From: Sipunculus nudus
Taxonomy: Eukaryota; Annelida; Sipuncula; Golfingiida; Sipunculidae
Length of the DNA: 64,000 nucleotides
Direction: 5' to 3'
Assembly (NCBI GenBank): GCA_026874595.1
Contig: CM049307.1
Location: forward strand, 45,507,678-45,571,677
Part shown: piece by piece, positions 1 through 11,406 of the stretch
Layout: every line of letters starts with the position of its first letter
Numbering within the stretch: the stretch's first letter is position 1
The notes under the pieces: generated by a model
Told to the model about the DNA's origin: nothing
The model's database searches: none
Seen by the model: only the letters and a program-made list of their open reading frames with translations
Program-made: the position numbers and the translations under genes

Positions 1-7
1 AAAGTCG

Positions 8-67
<60 letters not shown>

Positions 68-389
68 TGAATACCCCATTTACGTACAAAGCTCTTTTTT
101 CATGCCTCCAGTTAATACTTCCCATCAGCCACCGCGGCTCCAGCAGATTGGTGTTATTTGGCGAGTCGACATTTCTAGTTAGGCCTTCTGTGTGACAAAA
201 TGGAGTAAATATTCTGCCTGTCGGAGCTTGGCCTGATCAGAATCTCGGGGGAGGGGTCACCTGGGCCCTCCGCCGATACCGTGACGAAATTCTTTGAAAA
301 TCTGAGTCAATATTTTGCGGACATATTGGACAAGTATATGAAACGCAACTGATCAAGGGAATGACAACAAGATATTCTTTTATACAAGC
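1..389. repeat. Segmental duplicate, copy 1 (partial at window edge)
   Basis: This block is nearly repeated at 1725-2129, about 1.72 kb downstream. Both copies contain the word AAAGTCGCG, a long (TA)n run, then the same roughly 325 bp of unique sequence through a GATCAAGGGAATGACAACA motif. Differences are scattered substitutions and small indels: the second copy has an extra TCTGCGCG and GTGTGGG. The copy may start before the window. No coding capacity is evident; the IYIYIY-type reading frames are translations of (TA)n. Confidence 0.85.
10..65. repeat. (TA)n microsatellite
   Basis: About 28 uninterrupted TA dinucleotides inside duplicate copy 1. Confidence 0.97.
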
Positions 390-429
390 TCCTCACTATT
401 ACACACCAAGGCTCTACAGGGGCGGTACA

Positions 430-500
430 CAGAGAATGGTTGACGCCAGGATAATCAAGTGTTTTCCCTTGTCACAAAGTCCGGATTGTATAAAATACCT
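430..500 (+). repeat. SINE tail fragment
   Basis: The stretch beginning TGGTTGACGCCAGGATAA and continuing through CCTTGTCACAAAGTCCGGATT resembles the 3' part of the complete SINE at 23223-23604, which has TGGTTGACGCCGGGATATA then CCTGTCACGTAGTCCGAATT. The tRNA-like head is absent here, so this is a truncated copy or shared tail. An alignment would settle it. Confidence 0.5.
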
Positions 501-779
501 AGTTTAGCCAGCCTGAAACAAATTAAGTGGCCCTTAGGCTATTGCGCTCAGTTGTAATTGACATACAGGCGATGCATGCATTTATTACTGATATTATGAT
601 CTAGTGCAAAATATTTGTTAAGATACCTTGAACAGTGGGTGGAACGACTTCCAGAGTGATCAAAATCATGCTGTCTGTCCATAGTCCGAGGAAAACAGTT
701 AACAGTGACCTTATTTAGCATTTCTAAAAACATTTTAAGGGGTTCTCCAACTGTTACCATTTGTGCTTGTGACTTTTAG

Positions 780-1470
780 GTTGTTCAAACCATGTTCTTT
801 CACATATCTTGCAGAATATACGTCACACTGACCTTATTTCGGATGTTCAAAGAGACTTTATATTGACCTCCCTTTAATTTAGAAGTTTTTTAGGTCTAAT
901 ATTTAAGATCTGTGCCCTGTCTGACTCTGGATGCTAAAAATCAGGATTTTTGCCCCACATCTCTCAGAATGTAGGTCATCATGGCCTAAGCTCAGGTATC
1001 GCGGGAGATTTGCCAAGGACCTCCCTGGATGTTATGTAAGAACGTTTTGGGTATAACCGGTAAGATCTATTCCCGTCTAAATTTTACAGTGTCCAGATAA
1101 TTTTTATATATATATATCTCACACAATATAGGACACAGTGACCATCCAAAGTTTTAAGATTTTCCCGGAGCCTGTCTGAATATTACGTTAGAAGATTCTA
1201 GGTCGAATAGATACAAGTTGTGCCAATCTGACGTTGAAGGTGCTCAAATCTGTTTTTGCCTTATCTCGCAGAATATAGGTCACCGTGACTTTATACAAGG
1301 TCGCCAGGGAGACTTGTCCAAGACTTTCTTGGATGTTATGTTAGAAGATTCTAGGGCTAATGGATACAACTTGCGCCTATCTAACCTTCAAAATGTCCAA
1401 ATCATGTATTTTTTGCCCTAGATCACATAATGTAGGTCACCGTGACCTAATTTAAAGTTTCCTAGGACAC
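780..1470. repeat. Diverged tandem repeat, unit about 170 bp, with palindromic AGGTCA sites
   Basis: Four or so decayed units share, in order: a ..CTCGCAGAATATAGGTCACCGTGAC-like segment, a GGATGTTATGTTAGAAGATTCTAGG-like segment and an AATGTCCAAATC-type segment before ..TTTTTGCCCTATCTC. The last full unit carries a perfect AGGTCA-CCG-TGACCT palindrome at 1434-1448, and the one before it carries AGGTCACCGTGACTT. Older units are more degenerate. The array lies between the two segmental duplicate copies. Confidence 0.7.
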
Positions 1471-1724
1471 TCCACAATACATTCTGAAAAGATAAGTAAG
1501 TAAGAAGTTTCCAGATCCATTACCTATGATTTGTGCCCCGTTGTCTGTTTTATATTTCTTATATATTTATTTTAAATAAATATAATCTCGTTTGTTTAAT
1601 GTACTTCTATTAACCTTTGGATTACACGTCGTATTGCATTCATTGTATTCAATTCAGAATTTAAGAAAAAGTAGACAAACAATGATATGGATAAAATTAA
1701 GTGCATATGATCATGGATTTATGG

Positions 1725-1731
1725 AAAGTCG

Positions 1732-1789
<58 letters not shown>

Positions 1790-2129
1790 TGAATACCCCA
1801 TTTACGTACAAAGCTCTTTTTTCATGCCTCCAGTTAATATTTCCCATCAGCCACCGCGGCTCCAGCAGATTGGTGTTATTTGGTGAGTCAACACTTCCAG
1901 TTAGGCCTTCTGTGTGACAAAATGGAGTAAATATTCTGCCTGTCGTCTGCGCGGAGCATGCCCTGATCAGAATCTCGGGGGAGGGGTCACCTGGGCCCTC
2001 CGCCGATACCGTGACGAAATTCTTTGAAAATCGGAGTGTGGGAATCAATATTTTGCGGACATATTGGTAATTTCATATAAGTATCCCAACTGATCAAGGG
2101 AATGACAACAATATATTCCTTTATACAAG
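1725..2129. repeat. Segmental duplicate, copy 2
   Basis: Second copy of the block at 1-389, same orientation, with its own (TA)n run at about 1735-1786. Similarity ends after TTTATACAAG, where copy 1 continues CTCCTC and copy 2 continues TTTATTTAAT. Confidence 0.85.
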
Positions 2130-3220
2130 TTTATTTAATACCCTATACCTTAATTTATAACGCCTCGTCCTATGACTGTTTAGATGTTGAGTTTACTACC
2201 AGTCTTTTTTATATTCTACTTCATCAAAGAGCTTCTTTTGAAGATTATAGTTTTATGATTTACTTTATTCCTTTTTCAACCATGCGTGGTTCTAATAGAA
2301 AAAATTAAATTTGTCACGGTTATTAAACTTACATTGTCATTTCAATTCATTTTTACGCAACTGTTCAAATATGCCACAGGCTCAGAGAGAATGGCCTGAC
2401 AGGTCCTCGTTGCACACAGATGCCCGGCCGGTGAGCTGTGACTCAAACAAAATCTACCAACATTGGCCCCGTGCACACCTCGCTGGACTGGTATCCGTTT
2501 TGCTGGCAACGGATACATGGCTACGCTAACATAGCAGTGATGTCATAATCGGTCGATGTTGCGAGAACGCAGAAATCAGTAGCTTCTTTAGAAGCGCAAG
2601 ATTTCCGCTGCCTCTAGAGCGTAACCTGATATTTGCTCATATGTTCATTGAGATGGAGGAACAGCAGCCAGACAATAATCAAATTCTGTCCTTATCATCT
2701 GGCTTATTTCCTACAGGAAGAACCATAAGAATAATTATCACCGACTCTCATTTTCCCACTTTCTTTGCACTTCCTTCCTTAAGGCCCAATCTTAAAGCCA
2801 GACGATGCCCCCTGTTTCCTGGCGGCTGTACATAGGATACAGCTGTTAATTATAGGTCTGTGTCCTATTGCCCAGAGACTGCAGGTATAGTTTTTTTTCA
2901 ATAAAATGTTGAGGATTCATCGATTTATGTCAAAATGTGCCACTAAAGGCGTGCAGAATAGAGCAAAAATATATACATTACTAATTAAATCCCACCTGAA
3001 ATGCTGTGGCGTACCGTTTTCTTGATGTATGTTGGCCAGAAGTATTTATGCTCACGGATACCCAGAACAAAACCCACCAGGACAAAGTCGTGATATTCTG
3101 CCTTATAATTATGTGTTTGTGTACGGATACTGTATATGTCTTTCATATTTGACTGATCAATACTTCCGACCCAGTGGTATTTATTTTTGCGATTACGACG
3201 CAGACATATATTTTTAAAAG
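2130..3220. other. No recognisable feature
   Basis: AT-rich, apparently unique DNA. Open frames of 60-72 codons at 2311, 2641 and 3029 have no recognisable domain, consistent composition or splice context, and look like chance. Confidence 0.5.
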
Positions 3221-3254
<34 letters not shown>

Positions 3255-3483
3255 TTTATTTAGATTTTATCTTACTATTAATGAGAGGTAATAAATCTAT
3301 GTCGCTAAATTAACTAGAGTGTACTCTATAGAGCTCTGAAAATTTGCCTATTATGCAATATATGGTAGCCGAATGAAACAGAAAGAGAAATTCCATATAA
3401 AATGCTGCTTCTTATGAATTATTGTTTTGTTTGATAATAAATTATGTTGACTGTAATTTTGTGCTGCAATATGCCAACAAGAC

Positions 3484-3540
<57 letters not shown>

Positions 3541-3581
3541 TGTATGAATAGCCATGCTGGTTCCTTTCCATCTATATATAT

Positions 3582-3632
<51 letters not shown>
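3221..3632. repeat. Cluster of (TA)n microsatellites
   Basis: Three TA arrays lie at about 3221-3253, 3490-3538 and 3575-3632. The short spacer between the last two (3539-3574) includes ATGAATAGCCATGCTGGTTC, a word that recurs beside another TA run near 54967. Reading frames through the arrays give Ile-Tyr repeats and are not genes. Confidence 0.95.
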
Positions 3633-3633
<1 letters not shown>

Positions 3634-3669
3634 CTCGATAAACCATGCTGGCACTGTACCCACAAATTT

Positions 3670-3895
3670 GTTGTGTAGAACACTTCCTAGGGTAAAACGC
3701 TCGGCTTTCTCCGAGGGTTCGATCCTCGGCATGGGCTTTAGGGTGATTTGTAGTGGCCCGTCCATAACTGGTGTTTTTCCTGGTTCTGTGGTTTTCTCCA
3801 CTTCCAGACACTTCCGAACGCCACTAGGTGAGCCATGGAGAGTGCCTGAATTAGTTATAATAACTATTTATACTCTCCCTAAAAAATAAATAAGT
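3670..3895 (+). mobile_element. tRNA-derived SINE, V-domain-like, degraded head
   Basis: A Pol III B-box-like GGTTCGATCC (about 3716-3725) follows AAACGCTCGGCTTTCTCC. The body (GTAGTGGCCCGTCCATAACTGG, then GGTTTTCTCCACTTCC) and the tail (TTAGTTATAATAACTA, then A-rich AAAAAATAAATAA) match the SINE at 44944-45176. The central block resembles the V-domain known from vertebrate and bivalve SINEs. No clear target duplication was found, so the ends are approximate. Confidence 0.75.
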
Positions 3896-3899
3896 CAAA

Positions 3900-6800
3900 A
3901 TAAAATATATGTTCTACATTGAATTTTCATGTCCAATATATTTTTGTTTAATTTGACAAATGGGTTGTACTTTTTAAAGTTTTTGGAAGAACTCTGTGAA
4001 ATGTCAATTCAATAATTCATTATTTATCAACAATAAAACGGGGTTTATTTGCAATGTGATATATTAACCGAACTTTAAAGGTGAACAAGTATGGAGGACA
4101 ACAATTGAACTGAAGTTAAAATCAGATGAATTTAACAAAATATATGGTCCAGCTCTTCGATTTTCACGAATTTTTCTCAGCAGAAAATGTCCGTCTTACT
4201 GTAGAATCTTTTGTAGATGAATAGTTGCGTTATGTTTCTTAATGTCATGTTGCATGTTCATGAGTGCTTTTAAATCTCCTTAAGTTAATTTTGTGTATAT
4301 AAGCACAGTTGTTGTCTTGCTATAGAAAGATTACATTTTTGTAATTTTATTGAATTTGAATTAAATTTGTGGTGAATAGATATGATTTATAAAAATTCAA
4401 AAAGTTTTTTTTATTAAATATAAATTAAAATTGGGACTGTTCTGGTATAGATTTTAATTATATTGGAATTTGTATGGACCCCAGGTCTGGTGCATGGACA
4501 GCAATCTGCTGACTGTTTTTTTTTTTTGTTTTTTTTTTGGCAAATTTTGTTTATCTGATGTGATGTATGGTCAGATTCAGAAGAAAATAAAATATGATTT
4601 CAAGATGATGCCTGATTCAATACCTGTCAGTCTCATCTGGAAAATAACATGAGCTTTCGACAATTAATACACGCGCATCGCCCTGATCACACACGCCGAA
4701 CACACATTACAGCCCGCACTGCTGTAATTATTCATAATACACCGCTTTTGAAACTGTCATTGTACAATGGCACGGTTTATATTACAATAAATTATTAATG
4801 ATCACTCAGTTCATTAATGTTCCTATGCTGTCTGTATTGTTTAGCGCAATTAGTCCATTCACCTTGGTAGATTGCAGTTATGTTTCGATGCCAAACGATA
4901 TTTGATTTGAATGTCACTGACATAATTAATTGCCTTTCGTACCAATATGTGCACTGCATTTTGTTATGGTTGTCACTTGAAGTGGCAAATGTATGGTTCG
5001 TGTCATCAATTTTCTGTTAGCGTATATCTCTTCCTTTCACAGAATGAATGTGGCGATGAATTGACTTTTTGAATGATTTTTTTCCACGAAAACTGAATAT
5101 GTTGTGAGTGTGGAAGGGTCTGATTTTCAGTAAATAAGTACAGAATACACCAGGAGGAAATTTTGGAAATTGTAAGTAAATAGCTGAGGGAAGAATCTTG
5201 ATATTGTTACGATTAAAGAAATAACACTTAAGATTTGCCGTTTATGCAACAAATATTTTATACATGCAGCGTTTATTTTTACTGAATGAGGGAAATCAGG
5301 CCTTTCGCCCTGATTAAGTTCACTACAGATTAGGCCAATTTTACAGCCTGCTTTGCATGAATAAAATATTCCAATATACAAATCACATATTAATCTAATT
5401 CAATGAACACTTCCCTTTTGTTCGATAACGTGAAACTTTATCAATAACATTTAAAAAACATTTGCCTACAGATACTTTTATTTAAAAGAGTTAACAATCT
5501 ACAGATTTTCCAGGTCCATCGGTGGATCCGCCGAAGGGGCATGACTCAAATATGTACAGTCCTTCCCGTTTTGTATAAAAGATCACATCCGCGGCACGAT
5601 AAAAACGCCAAATTTAATCAGCCGCAACTGATTAGTGTCATCCCCGCCAGCTCATAACGAAATTATAGAGAATACCTTCCAATAATGGAGTTTTTGCCGA
5701 GACGCCTACATGGGCTCAAGCGGCCTGGATAACAGTCAGATAAAAAGGGAAAGATATACAGGCACGGCGATCCCGCACACAATTGGCGTTTCGAGTGCCG
5801 AATAAGGTCAGAGGTCAAGGAAACTACTAAATAAAAGACTTGTATCTTCAGCGAAAATAAGTTGCTGTATTAAATCTGTTGGTCTTATTATTTCCTTTCC
5901 TGGAGGACTATGAATCTCCAGCTAAGAATTCCTAGTTTATGAAGTGAGTTAAAGCAAAAAAGTCCATTGGAAAGATTATTGACATTTGCTCGCTTAGATT
6001 CCGTAGAGGTAAATCCTTGAATGGTTCCAATATGGTTAACAGAAATTAAACATAGTTTTTAATAATCCACTATAATAATGATATGTGTTTTATATTACCA
6101 GTCTTTCAAAAGCTTATATATAGTTCGACCGTGACTTGTTCAGACTAAGATTTGCCCGATTATGTTGCCGTATTCCCACTTCTCACAGATACATATAGGG
6201 TGTTTTCTGATAAAATTGAAAATACATTTTGATAACTATAAAATATTCAATAATGCAACTCATTAAATCATAATGAAGGCATAAATATGATGCAAAGTGC
6301 TCAGACACAGTTCTCTGCAAATATTAATAATTATAAGTTATTGAAAAAAGTGTTTAGAAATATTGCCGTGACATCTTTCAGGATTTATATATTACTATAT
6401 TTATATTTAGGGTGACTTTTTTTTAGAATATACTGATCTTCCACAAGGCCCTGATTGTAAAGTAACAAAATTCAAACATATATAAACAAATACCATTGCA
6501 TTATTATACACCTAGTAACCATTGATTTATAGAAAGTTGTAACTAAATATATCATGCTAGTTCCTATATACTAACATGATTATAACTAAGAATTATTTTT
6601 TTAAATATTATTAATAAATTTGTAGGATGGTAAATTCAGATTATTAACCATAAGGCCTTCATAAATATAAATCGAATTGTATGAAATTAGCGCATAGAAT
6701 AATTCGATTTATTTATTTTATTGGTCATAAGAATATGGATTCACCAGTTAAAATTGATTCCTTACATACATCGACACCAACCACCACTGAATATAGCAAG

Positions 6801-7170
6801 AGGCATAACGCTATCAGAAATATACAGCTGGATTTTATTCAATTGTATGCAAGGCAATACATGAACCAAAGGTTGTCAAAGCCATGGATTATCTTTGAAG
6901 GCTGATTGAATGGGGATTCGATTAATAACGGGGAACAATGATCAGCGGTTTAAGCAAATATCATTTGGGATATTCTCATATACCCTTTTCATCCCATTCC
7001 TTATTGAATTTTCATGGTGTCCATTAGATATTCATAAACCCCCCCCCCCCCCCCACCCCCACCACTAGCAAATCATAGATTCAGGCTAATTGTTAATGAG
7101 GTAAACTGACGTGACCCTTTTTCTTGTTTTGCGGTATTTTTTTTTTAATTATCTCAATGAATACATATTT
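3900..7170. other. Unannotated AT-rich stretch
   Basis: No gene or element recognised. It contains a T-rich run near 4520, a GC-richer island at 5500-5830 (listed separately), and a C-run at 7038-7056. Candidate frames are short and unremarkable. Confidence 0.5.
5500..5830. other. GC-richer low-repeat island
   Basis: About 330 bp of higher GC and higher complexity than the flanks, with no long reading frame on either strand and no repeat partner in this window. It could be a cis-regulatory or conserved non-coding block, or a decayed element. Only cross-species alignment would tell. Confidence 0.3.
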
Positions 7171-7175
7171 ATGAA
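7171..7175. repeat. Target-site duplication, left (ATGAA)
   Basis: ATGAA immediately precedes the left LTR, and the same five bases (13926-13930) immediately follow the right LTR. A 5-bp duplication is typical of Ty3/Gypsy integration. Confidence 0.9.
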
Positions 7176-8311
7176 TGTCACCAGAAATCGGTGACAATAT
7201 GTACGGTGTTTTGTATCATAGTTTAACGAAGTCTGTTCTCTATTGATATTGACGTGAAACGTCATCCTAAAGCGTTGACAGGTCTTGATTGTATATATAT
7301 ATATTGTGTATTCTTGTATGGAATCCCATCGGCTATCAGCTGATTTATCCGTGTCACGCATCGTGTGTAATTATTTCTGGTATGTGGGTCGCCAAGGTGA
7401 CGCTAACAGTCAAACTAGGTCACATATATCCTTATATGGGACACTTGAGAAATGAGCCAATCAGAGAACCGGATCGCCGTATTGTGACGACGATTGTGAC
7501 GTCAGAGTTCAGGGAGAGACGCTGGAAGCTGCCTTCAGTTGGGTCTTGAAGCTTGAGGTGGCAGCACGCACGCACGAACATTGAAACGCCAGGAACGGCA
7601 TAGAAGCAAGCTTCTACATGAGGCAAAGACCCAGCTCATGAGAACTCAGCCGTGCTGCCGACAGAGCTTCGTATTGGCGATAAAGTGAGAGAGCGTTTGT
7701 CACCTGCCGGCCTAGTTCAGCTTGACCTAGATACATAACCGCCGTAAGCCGTGAAACCGTTGCTACACGAGCAAGGTCAAGGACTCTAAGCTCTACGTAA
7801 ATAAAGGGCGCTATTGCATACACGTGAACGCAAACCTACCCGGGTCGCTGATAAGCCAGATCAGTTGAAGATCGCTAAACTCAGAAAGACTAGATCTATA
7901 TGGTACTAACCATACGCTAGATTCTACACAAAACAGTAACCAGAGATCTCTGAAGGAACTGGACTTTATTGGTTTTTATACAAACCACGGACTCAGTAAA
8001 TATCCTGTATTTTTAATGTGAAGGACTGTCGCATTGACACATCAACGCACACACACTTACATCTACGTCTTTGTAAGTATTGTCTTGAATTATATTTGTG
8101 AATTTAACCTGATGTCTCATAGTTTCTATTGATCTGGGTGTATGATTGTCTGGTATTTTTATACACGTCCTTAAAAGAACCTGGAAATGTCACCTGTAAT
8201 GACCGGGATCTAATTTCTTGATTAATGAAATCAAGTGGCGAGCGTTAACCCATCCTATTGTTTTATAGGATATATCCGTTGTAAAGTTTTCATGTTAAGT
8301 TAGGGGTGACA
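7176..8311 (+). repeat. 5' LTR
   Basis: 1,136 bp, starting TGTCACC and ending GGTGACA (7-bp perfect inverted ends). Promoter-like motifs are a CCAAT box within GAGCCAATCAGA (CCAAT at 7457-7461) and a perfect CRE palindrome TGACGTCA (7497-7504). AATAAA at 7800 could serve polyadenylation. The only difference seen from the 3' LTR is A at 7851 where the other has G. Small open frames within it occur identically in both LTRs and are not genes. Confidence 0.97.
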
Positions 8312-9031
8312 TTGTATGGCGAGCGTGCCAGGATATAATTAGCCTTAAAAAACTGGCTAATTACAGTAAGTTTCAGAAGTTTTGAACTGAGAAAACAGTA
8401 CTGAAACCAGACATTCATATACTCAAACTAGAGTTGATCTGAATTAATAATTGGATATGACACCAAACTGATGTTATAGTGTATACTTGCTCAATGAAAT
8501 TACCCCACTGTTAGGAGTTAATATTTATTCAGTGAGAATATTACCTGAAACACAACATTGTTTCAGGATTAGCATATACCTTGAAGATTTGGCTAGAACA
8601 CATGCATGTTTTGTGAGAAATGCTAGTTCAGTGATACCTGGACATCATTATTGGGTTGATATAAACCCAGATTAGAGTGAAAAATTTTTATGTTGTTAGA
8701 TACGCCCTGGTATAATTTTTTCTACACTAGTTTGTGATTGGTCACGTGGTAGGGTCTCTTGACAGGTAAGTTTACCCCTCCCGATTGGCATGGTAATCAT
8801 AGGTGCATGGTGTTTATTGATATCTTGATATCCATCCGTCCATCCGTCTGACCCTTCGTCCGACCTTCCGTCCGTCCGTCCGTATAAGTAGAATTTTGAT
8901 GCGTAGAGCTACCGTAGTGTTATTGTACGGATACCGCCGGTTCGTTAGGTTGGCTTTAACAGTACGTATTTACGGATTTTTAAGAGCGGATATTACTAGA
9001 TACTGGAATCTTACTAGGTTAGAGCGTTACC
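8312..9031 (+). other. Retrotransposon leader with candidate primer-binding site
   Basis: The untranslated leader is 720 bp. A candidate primer-binding site starts TGGCGAGCGTGCCAGGA at 8317, five bases after the LTR. It begins TGG as expected for pairing with a tRNA CCA end, but I did not identify the tRNA. A CCGT/CCAT-rich stretch lies near 8832-8883. Confidence 0.7.
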
Positions 9032-10942
9032 ATGGAAACGTTAGAGTCACTTGTTAGATGCGGACAGGCCTTGGGGCTTAAGGACCAGGCTTTACAAGAT
9101 TATGTTGAGGCTAGACGGCGTGCGGATGAGGAACGTGAGGAAAGAGCTAGGCAACGTGAAATAGAGAAGGAACAGCGGGAATTAGAGCGGGAATTAGAGC
9201 GTGAGCAGCGGGAAATAGAGCGCGAGCGAGAGGCTAGAGCCCACGAATTAGAGGTTCTAAGGTTAAAGTCTGACTCTGGGGTTAAAGAAGAGAGAAGTAG
9301 GGATGTATTCCCGAAAATCCAGCTTCCACCTTTTGATGAGGCTCACGATCAGCTAGATGCGTTTCTTGAGCGATTTGAACGATTAGCTGTATGTCAAGGC
9401 TATGATAGGGAGAATTGGGCGTTACACCTGAGTCCGTTACTGCGGGGTAAGGCGCTAGGGACTTACACACAGTTATCGGTTAGTGAGGCCATGGATTACG
9501 ATAAGTTAAAGATAGCCTTGTTAAAGCGATACCAAATGACCGAAGAGGGTTATCGACACAAGTTTCGGACTTGTAGGCCTGAGCGAGGCGAAACGCCGAG
9601 TCAGTTTGCGGTGAGACTGAGTGGATACCTAGACCATTGGATAGGGATGGCAGGGGTCGGAGGTGACTACGACGGGGTAGTTAACCTGTTGATGTGTGAG
9701 CAGTTCGTAAACTGCTGTAGTAGGGATCTCTCTATGTTTTTGAAAGAGAGACGGTGTCGTGACTTTGATAGTATGGTAGACTTAGCCGAGAGTTATACGG
9801 AGGCTCACGGTGTACTCAGCCTTACAGCAGGTCCTCGTTATGGCAATAATGTGCCGCGTCCAGCGCAACCGGTATCTCAGCCTAGAGAGAAGCGAGAGGT
9901 TGAGCGCAGTCCGGGCGGTCAGACATTTAAGCCATCAGGAGGCATCAGATGTTATTTATGTAATGAACTGGGACATAAGGCGCGGGAATGTAAGACTAGT
10001 GCCCGGTCGAGGCCTAGGTCTTCCCCTCAAGTAGGGCGTGCTGCTGGCGATCAGCAGAGGTATAGGACTAATTTTAGCCCCCCGTATAACCCAAAACAGA
10101 AACCGGAGACTATGTCAATGGCAGTAGTCGAGGCGGAAACGGAGACAGTCGGTGCGGTGAAACCGGAAGTAGAGAGTCCGAGTCAGTCGTTAGGATTTGC
10201 TGCCCAGACAGAAGGCGGAATCTCGTTACCTGTGTGTGAAGGGCTGGTGAATGGTAAGTCAGCGAGGGTGCTGCGGGATTCGGGATGTTCCTCGGCAGGA
10301 ATACGTGAGTCGTACGTGGAGCCGAATCAGTTCACCGGACACCAGGTCGAGTGTAGGTTGTTCGACGGGTCTGTAAGACAATTTCCTACGGCTAGGATTA
10401 ATGTGGACTGTGCGTACTTTGTCGGTACTATCGAGGCAATGGTGGTCGGGGATGCTGTATGTGATTTAGCGCTAGGTAACGTAGCGGGAGCGCGTGATCC
10501 GTTTGATCCGGACCCGACGTGGAAGTCTGAGCGGTCCTCAGGCATAGTGTGTGACGGTGTAGAGTCACAAAAGGAGGTGTCGTCCGCGGTGGAGACACGG
10601 AGCGCTGCACGAGAGAAACAGATACCGACGCGTAGCTTGAATGTTGCAAGCCCAGTTGCCGATGTGAGTCCGGCCGAATTTTTGAAGGCGCAGGAGGAGG
10701 ATGGGTCTTTAGCGCCGTATTGGAGGCTAGCTAGAGAGGCTAGGAATGATAGTCCATTTAGAATTGAGGACGGATATTTAGTTCGGGTTGTGAGTGATAA
10801 ACGGGGAGATCAAGATGGATCTCGAGTGGTGGTACCTCAGACGTTACGGTACGACGTAATGAGGATGGGCCACGAAGCGGTTATGGCGGGCCATCAGGGC
10901 ATAGACAAAACGCACGACCGCGTGAGAACTCAGTTTTTCTAG
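9032..10942 (+). CDS. Gag-protease-integrase N-terminus of the LTR element
   Basis: The ATG lies in a good context (TACCATGG) and opens 636 codons. Residues about 27-78 are an Arg/Glu-rich coiled coil, and 95-260 look like a retrotransposon Gag domain with a WALHLSPLLRGKA signature. A CCHC zinc knuckle has C307, C310, H315 and C320. A retropepsin-like active site reads LRDSG (D416). From about 540 the protein changes to the integrase N-terminal region, with the zinc-binding pair H614 and H621. No RT sequence lies between protease and integrase. Translation stops at a TAG (10940-10942) where related proteins usually have Trp, and the same frame resumes at once. Gag would form the particle, protease would cleave the polyprotein, and integrase would insert cDNA. 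Confidence 0.9.
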   Translation: METLESLVRCGQALGLKDQALQDYVEARRRADEEREERARQREIEKEQRELERELEREQREIEREREARAHELEVLRLKSDSGVKEERSRDVFPKIQLPPFDEAHDQLDAFLERFERLAVCQGYDRENWALHLSPLLRGKALGTYTQLSVSEAMDYDKLKIALLKRYQMTEEGYRHKFRTCRPERGETPSQFAVRLSGYLDHWIGMAGVGGDYDGVVNLLMCEQFVNCCSRDLSMFLKERRCRDFDSMVDLAESYTEAHGVLSLTAGPRYGNNVPRPAQPVSQPREKREVERSPGGQTFKPSGGIRCYLCNELGHKARECKTSARSRPRSSPQVGRAAGDQQRYRTNFSPPYNPKQKPETMSMAVVEAETETVGAVKPEVESPSQSLGFAAQTEGGISLPVCEGLVNGKSARVLRDSGCSSAGIRESYVEPNQFTGHQVECRLFDGSVRQFPTARINVDCAYFVGTIEAMVVGDAVCDLALGNVAGARDPFDPDPTWKSERSSGIVCDGVESQKEVSSAVETRSAAREKQIPTRSLNVASPVADVSPAEFLKAQEEDGSLAPYWRLAREARNDSPFRIEDGYLVRVVSDKRGDQDGSRVVVPQTLRYDVMRMGHEAVMAGHQGIDKTHDRVRTQFF

Positions 10943-10948
10943 AAAGGG

Positions 10949-11406
10949 ATGTATAATGACATTGCTGAGTTTTGCAAGTCCTGTCCCATTTGCCAGAAAA
11001 CCATACCGAAAGGCAAGGTGCCTGGAGCTACGTTAGGCCAGATGCCATTAATTGATGAGCCCTGGCGTAGAATTTCGATGGATCTGGTTGGGCCGATCCA
11101 TCCAGCGTCTGAGAGAGGTCACAGGTATATTCTGACCGTTATGGATTATGCCACTAGATATCCGGAGGCTGTTGCTTTAAAGAACATAGATACAGTCTCT
11201 GTGGCTGATGCGCTAGTTGATATTTATGCGCGGTTAGGAGTGCCGTCAGAGGTGCTTACTGACATGGGAACACAATTTACGTCAGACCTCATGCGAGAAG
11301 TTAGCCGTGTTTTGTCTGTAAGGCAGCTCACCACTGCTCCTTACCATCCTATGTGCAACGGAATGGTGGAGAGATTCAATGGAACGTTAAAGTTAATGTT
11401 GATTAA
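10949..11406 (+). pseudogene. Integrase core, continued after nonsense codon
   Basis: In the same frame as the upstream ORF, beyond the TAG. It supplies the second half of the HHCC zinc finger (CKSCPIC: C12, C15) and the catalytic core. The DDE triad is visible as D45 (SMDLVGP), D105 (TDMGTQF) and E141 (MVERFNG); the last two are 35 residues apart, as in retroviral-type integrases. Homology leaves this frame near 11405, where the expected helix is shortened and the reading shifts. The frame itself runs on meaninglessly to 11530. Confidence 0.88.

Noticed and set aside
1592-2048. Reading frames with long Ile-Tyr runs here and at 3351-3811, 27377, 38570, 61763
   Set aside because: They are translations of (TA)n arrays, open on both strands only because TA repeats lack stops in these frames.
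7289-7823. 86-, 64- and 69-codon frames in the LTRs (repeated at 12903-13437)
   Set aside because: They recur only because the LTRs are near-identical; they overlap each other on both strands and lie over promoter and R/U5-like sequence.
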